Part shown: positions 62,291-64,000 of the stretch, piece after piece | Numbering within the stretch: the stretch's first letter is position 1 | Layout of the letters: the number at the start of each line of letters is the position of its first letter | Assembly: GCF_023238205.1 (NCBI RefSeq) | Contig: NZ_CP096659.1 | Location: 62,001 to 126,000, forward strand | Length of the DNA stretch: 64,000 nucleotides | DNA from: Halorussus limi | Lineage (GTDB): Archaea > Halobacteriota > Halobacteria > Halobacteriales > Haladaptataceae | Reading direction: 5' to 3' | Made by a program: the position numbers and the translations under genes | The notes under the pieces: model-generated | The model's input: the letters and a program-made list of their open reading frames with translations, nothing else | Database searches by the model: none | What the model was told of the DNA's origin: nothing

Positions 62291-63036
62291 ACATCCACCT
62301 CAGTCAATGCGTCCTGAACACGGTCATCCTCGGCCTCTCCCTCGATGTACCATCCACGACGGTCGTCGTCCTGATGAATCTTTGAAAGTGTCTGCCGGGT
62401 AAGATTCGGTGTGTTTTCGGCAGTCTTGTTGTACGACTCCCCGGACTCAACCCGTTCTAAGGCGTCTGCCACGTCGAAAAACCCGGTTTCGCCAGAATCG
62501 TAGTCAGGATTCAGGTTCGGCTTCAGATACCCTTCGTCACTCCGAACGAACCCAACAGGGGTCTGCCCCAACCATTTTCCTTGCTCCCGGGCGCGTCTCT
62601 GTCCGGACTCTGTTCGTCGGATAAGCTGTCGTCGCTCCTCAGCTGCAACGCTCGCGATGATGTCTGCGACTAGACGGCCTGTTCCATCAGCTTCGATTTT
62701 CCTGACGGAACCATTGGTCACATGGATGGTTACGCCTGCGTCTTCGCAGGAGTCGAAGAATCGTTGTGCCAACTCGCCTTTCCGGGCGATCCGGGAAACT
62801 TCCCAAACCACCACGTCCGAATATTCGCCATTCTCAATTGCGTTCAGAAGGTCGTTGAACTCGTCACGGTTACTTGATGCTCCACTGCCTGCCTCTGAGT
62901 AGAAATCTACGTCCGCGACAGGGATGTCTTTGTAGTCGAACCAGTCTTTGATGTCTTGTCGTTGATGTTGGTCGTCCTGTTCCTCTGTGGACTTCCTGAT
63001 ATAGGTCGCCCACTGGTTGTCACTTGTACTAGACAT
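62287..63036 (-). CDS. Serine recombinase (resolvase/invertase family)
   Basis: A 249-residue recombinase with the catalytic-domain motif YIRKSTEEQDDQHQRQDI carrying the nucleophilic Ser (about residue 16), VVWEVSRIARKGELAQRFFD with conserved Arg residues, and AAEERRQLIRRTESGQRRAREQG. A shorter C-terminal part follows and may bind DNA; it is shorter than that of large serine integrases. It could catalyse resolution, inversion or integration. A TATA-like CTTATAAG lies at 63064-63071, about 28 bases upstream, flanked by three GCTTACAA repeats. Confidence 0.88.
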   Translation of the reverse strand: MSSTSDNQWATYIRKSTEEQDDQHQRQDIKDWFDYKDIPVADVDFYSEAGSGASSNRDEFNDLLNAIENGEYSDVVVWEVSRIARKGELAQRFFDSCEDAGVTIHVTNGSVRKIEADGTGRLVADIIASVAAEERRQLIRRTESGQRRAREQGKWLGQTPVGFVRSDEGYLKPNLNPDYDSGETGFFDVADALERVESGESYNKTAENTPNLTRQTLSKIHQDDDRRGWYIEGEAEDDRVQDALTEVDV

Positions 63037-63046
63037 TGCGGTCGAC

Positions 63047-63120
63047 GCTTACAACTCTCCGCCCTTATAAGTTACACCGGGTTGCTTACAAGCTGGAAAC
63101 AAGTGGACACCAGCTTACAA
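63047..63120. promoter_or_regulatory. Recombinase promoter with iterated GCTTACAA sites
   Basis: GCTTACAA occurs at 63047-63054, 63084-63091 and 63113-63120, on the plus strand. The last two are arranged as an imperfect inverted repeat (GGGTTG...AGCTGG against CCAGCTTACAACCC). The TATA-like CTTATAAG at 63064-63071 falls between the first two. This could be the recombinase operator or its crossover/accessory site. Confidence 0.6.
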
Positions 63121-63133
63121 CCCAATGCGATGT

Positions 63134-63146
63134 AACCCTTATCCCG
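63134..63146 (+). promoter_or_regulatory. Shared CTTATCCC promoter motif, copy 3
   Basis: AACCCTTATCCCG at about 63134-63146, 24-36 bases before the ATG at 63170, matching the motifs at 56882 and 60425. Confidence 0.5.
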
Positions 63147-63169
63147 AGTGAGCCAGTCACGTCGACCTG

Positions 63170-63349
63170 ATGACACTCAATCAAAACCAAGTACGTATCG
63201 GACTATTGATAATCGCAGGAATCGTAGGATCAGTGAATCTTATCCAGTCTGTAGAGACTCAATGGCTGGAAAATCTTGGATACTTCGTATTAGGCGCTTA
63301 CACCCCGGTTGCTGTGGCACTGGTTGGAGATGCACATAGAGGACGTTAA
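63170..63349 (+). CDS. Small two-TM membrane protein
   Basis: A 59-residue protein starting MTLNQNQVRIGLLIIAGIVG with two hydrophobic stretches (about 9-25 and 35-53) and a basic tail. A shared CTTATCCC promoter precedes it. Divergent from the recombinase. Function unknown. Confidence 0.6.
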   Translation: MTLNQNQVRIGLLIIAGIVGSVNLIQSVETQWLENLGYFVLGAYTPVAVALVGDAHRGR

Positions 63350-63568
63350 TCGACATCCTGCTATTCTGCCTGCTATAGTCCGTGTGATTCTCTTTTAAAC
63401 AGATGTCGTGGTTGGACAGTGGAGGCTTCCCTACCACCCAACCACTCGAACATCCCGGTTACTGGGACACCAACTAGACACAGTAACAGACCGCTCCGCC
63501 TTCGGCGTCTAGACACTCATAACAAGACTACACATACCACACCCCGCACGAAAAAGAAGACCAGTTAC
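63350..63568. other. 219-bp gap with a GTCTAGAC site
   Basis: No supported gene; contains the eighth GTCTAGAC copy and AT-rich sequence. Confidence 0.4.
63507..63514. repeat. GTCTAGAC palindrome, copy 8
   Basis: Last copy in the window (context GCGTCTAGACAC), about 55 bases beyond the end of the minus-strand gene at 63569. Confidence 0.8.
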
Positions 63569-63832
63569 CTACTTTTCAACCGGACGAGTCACCGAGTCAA
63601 CCAACTCCCGAGAATCATCATCAAGGACGCCAACGTTTAGCTCAAGTCCCGAGGTATGCTGTTCAATATCCTCAACATCCCACAGACGCGCATCAGTCGT
63701 AACCTGCTTAGTCACCTCTTCACGGCCTGCGCGGGACTCGTAGATTTTGACGCGTTCTGCATGGAGACGGTGTGTGCGGTCTTCGACCGGTTCACCAAGC
63801 ACAAGCCATACCTCACTCAGATGACCCTGCAT
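63569..63832 (-). CDS. Hypothetical protein
   Basis: An 87-residue acidic protein starting MQGHLSEVWLVLGEPVEDR. It has beta-like strands (KIYESRAGREEVTKQVTTD) and an acidic C-terminus. Its ATG overlaps the stop of the upstream gene by one base. No function recognised. Confidence 0.55.
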   Translation of the reverse strand: MQGHLSEVWLVLGEPVEDRTHRLHAERVKIYESRAGREEVTKQVTTDARLWDVEDIEQHTSGLELNVGVLDDDSRELVDSVTRPVEK

Positions 63833-64000
63833 TAGGCATCCCCCTCCGAAACGTCGTCCAGCACGTCAAGCGTCTCTTCCGCAGACTCGATCTTCTCCCG
63901 AGCTGCCGCCAAGTGGTTGTCAACCCCTGACTCGGTGATTTGCAGGAGTGACGAAGTTTTGAGACGGTCGAACCCTGCAATCTCCCGGAGGGCGTACACC
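63832..64000 (-). CDS. C-terminal part of a coiled-coil-like protein (cut by the window edge)
   Basis: The last 55 or so residues of a minus-strand gene that starts beyond 64000. It reads YALREIAGFDRLKTSS then a helical NHLAAAREKIESAEETLDV and ends in DDVSEGDA. The stop overlaps the ATG of the next gene, so they are probably co-transcribed. Confidence 0.5.
   Translation of the reverse strand, partial: VYALREIAGFDRLKTSSLLQITESGVDNHLAAAREKIESAEETLDVLDDVSEGDA

Larger units (their letters stand above)
48981..64000. mobile_element. Integrated pleolipovirus-like provirus (right end outside window)
   Basis: From the base after tRNA-Val to the window end, GC drops from nearly 70% to roughly half, CTAG becomes about eight times denser, and genes are viral or selfish types. 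Gene order VP3-like, spike-like, anchored surface proteins, ORF7-like, VP8-like ATPase matches the conserved structural cluster of haloarchaeal pleolipoviruses; a restriction-modification module, regulators, microproteins and a serine recombinase follow. No duplicated tRNA 3' segment is visible, so the right border is probably past 64000. An integrated plasmid that makes virus-like vesicles is the main alternative. Confidence 0.75.

Noticed and set aside
48981-64000. Search for a second copy of the tRNA-Val 3' end as a right attachment site
   Set aside because: No segment resembling the T arm and acceptor end (TTCGAATCCGCC and CCGACCC) was found in the remaining 15 kb, so no right attachment site is called.

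Overview
The window reads as a haloarchaeal (class Halobacteria) chromosome carrying an integrated virus-like element. The first 49 kb are very GC-rich. Its proteins are strongly acidic, secreted proteins carry twin-arginine signals, many genes have a TATA-like box about 22-30 bases before the start codon (leaderless style), and archaeal genes such as rps17e, cofD and an Lhr-type helicase are present. I cannot name the species.

Chromosomal part (1-48980). 0.3-8.4 kb: geranylgeranyl-reductase-like flavoprotein, M19 dipeptidase, GtrA-type membrane protein, Tat-exported subtilase, and a divergent beta-oxidation pair (acyl-CoA dehydrogenase; fused 3-hydroxyacyl-CoA dehydrogenase/enoyl-CoA hydratase). 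tRNA-Glu(UUC) follows at 8.5 kb. 8.7-16.5 kb: six overlapping genes on the minus strand forming a MoxR ATPase / DUF58 / coiled-coil / VWA system. 16.7-19.0 kb: divergent pair of Dpp/Opp-type permeases without other transporter parts. 19-24.3 kb: YjbQ, 2-hydroxyacid dehydrogenase, asd, rps17e and small conserved genes. 24.3-27.6 kb: a tight cofactor-type operon (cofD, dihydrouridine-synthase-like TIM barrel, CitG-like, DUF447). 27.8-48.8 kb: mixed metabolism (cupredoxin, HD phosphohydrolase, esterase, BKACE enzyme, SDR, DJ-1/PfpI protein, OYE flavin oxidoreductase, MBL hydrolases, Lhr-like helicase, LarA, soluble chemoreceptor, M42 peptidase, adenine-deaminase-family amidohydrolase).

Inserted element (from 48981 to beyond 64000). 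Directly after tRNA-Val(CAC) the base composition falls to roughly half GC, CTAG becomes common, and chromosomal gene types stop. The left half is a one-direction block resembling the structural cluster of pleolipoviruses: a four-TM VP3-like protein, a signal-peptide plus C-terminal-TM spike-like protein, two paralogous anchored calcium-loop proteins, a Thr-rich stalk protein, an ORF7-like membrane protein and a VP8-like P-loop ATPase. The middle carries a probable type II restriction-modification system (beta-class methyltransferase, Mrr-like endonuclease, winged-helix regulator) with an operator array in the divergent promoter. The right half holds small regulators, microproteins and a serine recombinase with iterated sites at its promoter. 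No right attachment repeat is visible, so the element probably runs past the window.

The most novel signals are the provirus itself, its self-regulated restriction-modification module, and eight copies of the palindrome GTCTAGAC confined to the element and mostly intergenic, set against a chromosome that almost lacks CTAG.
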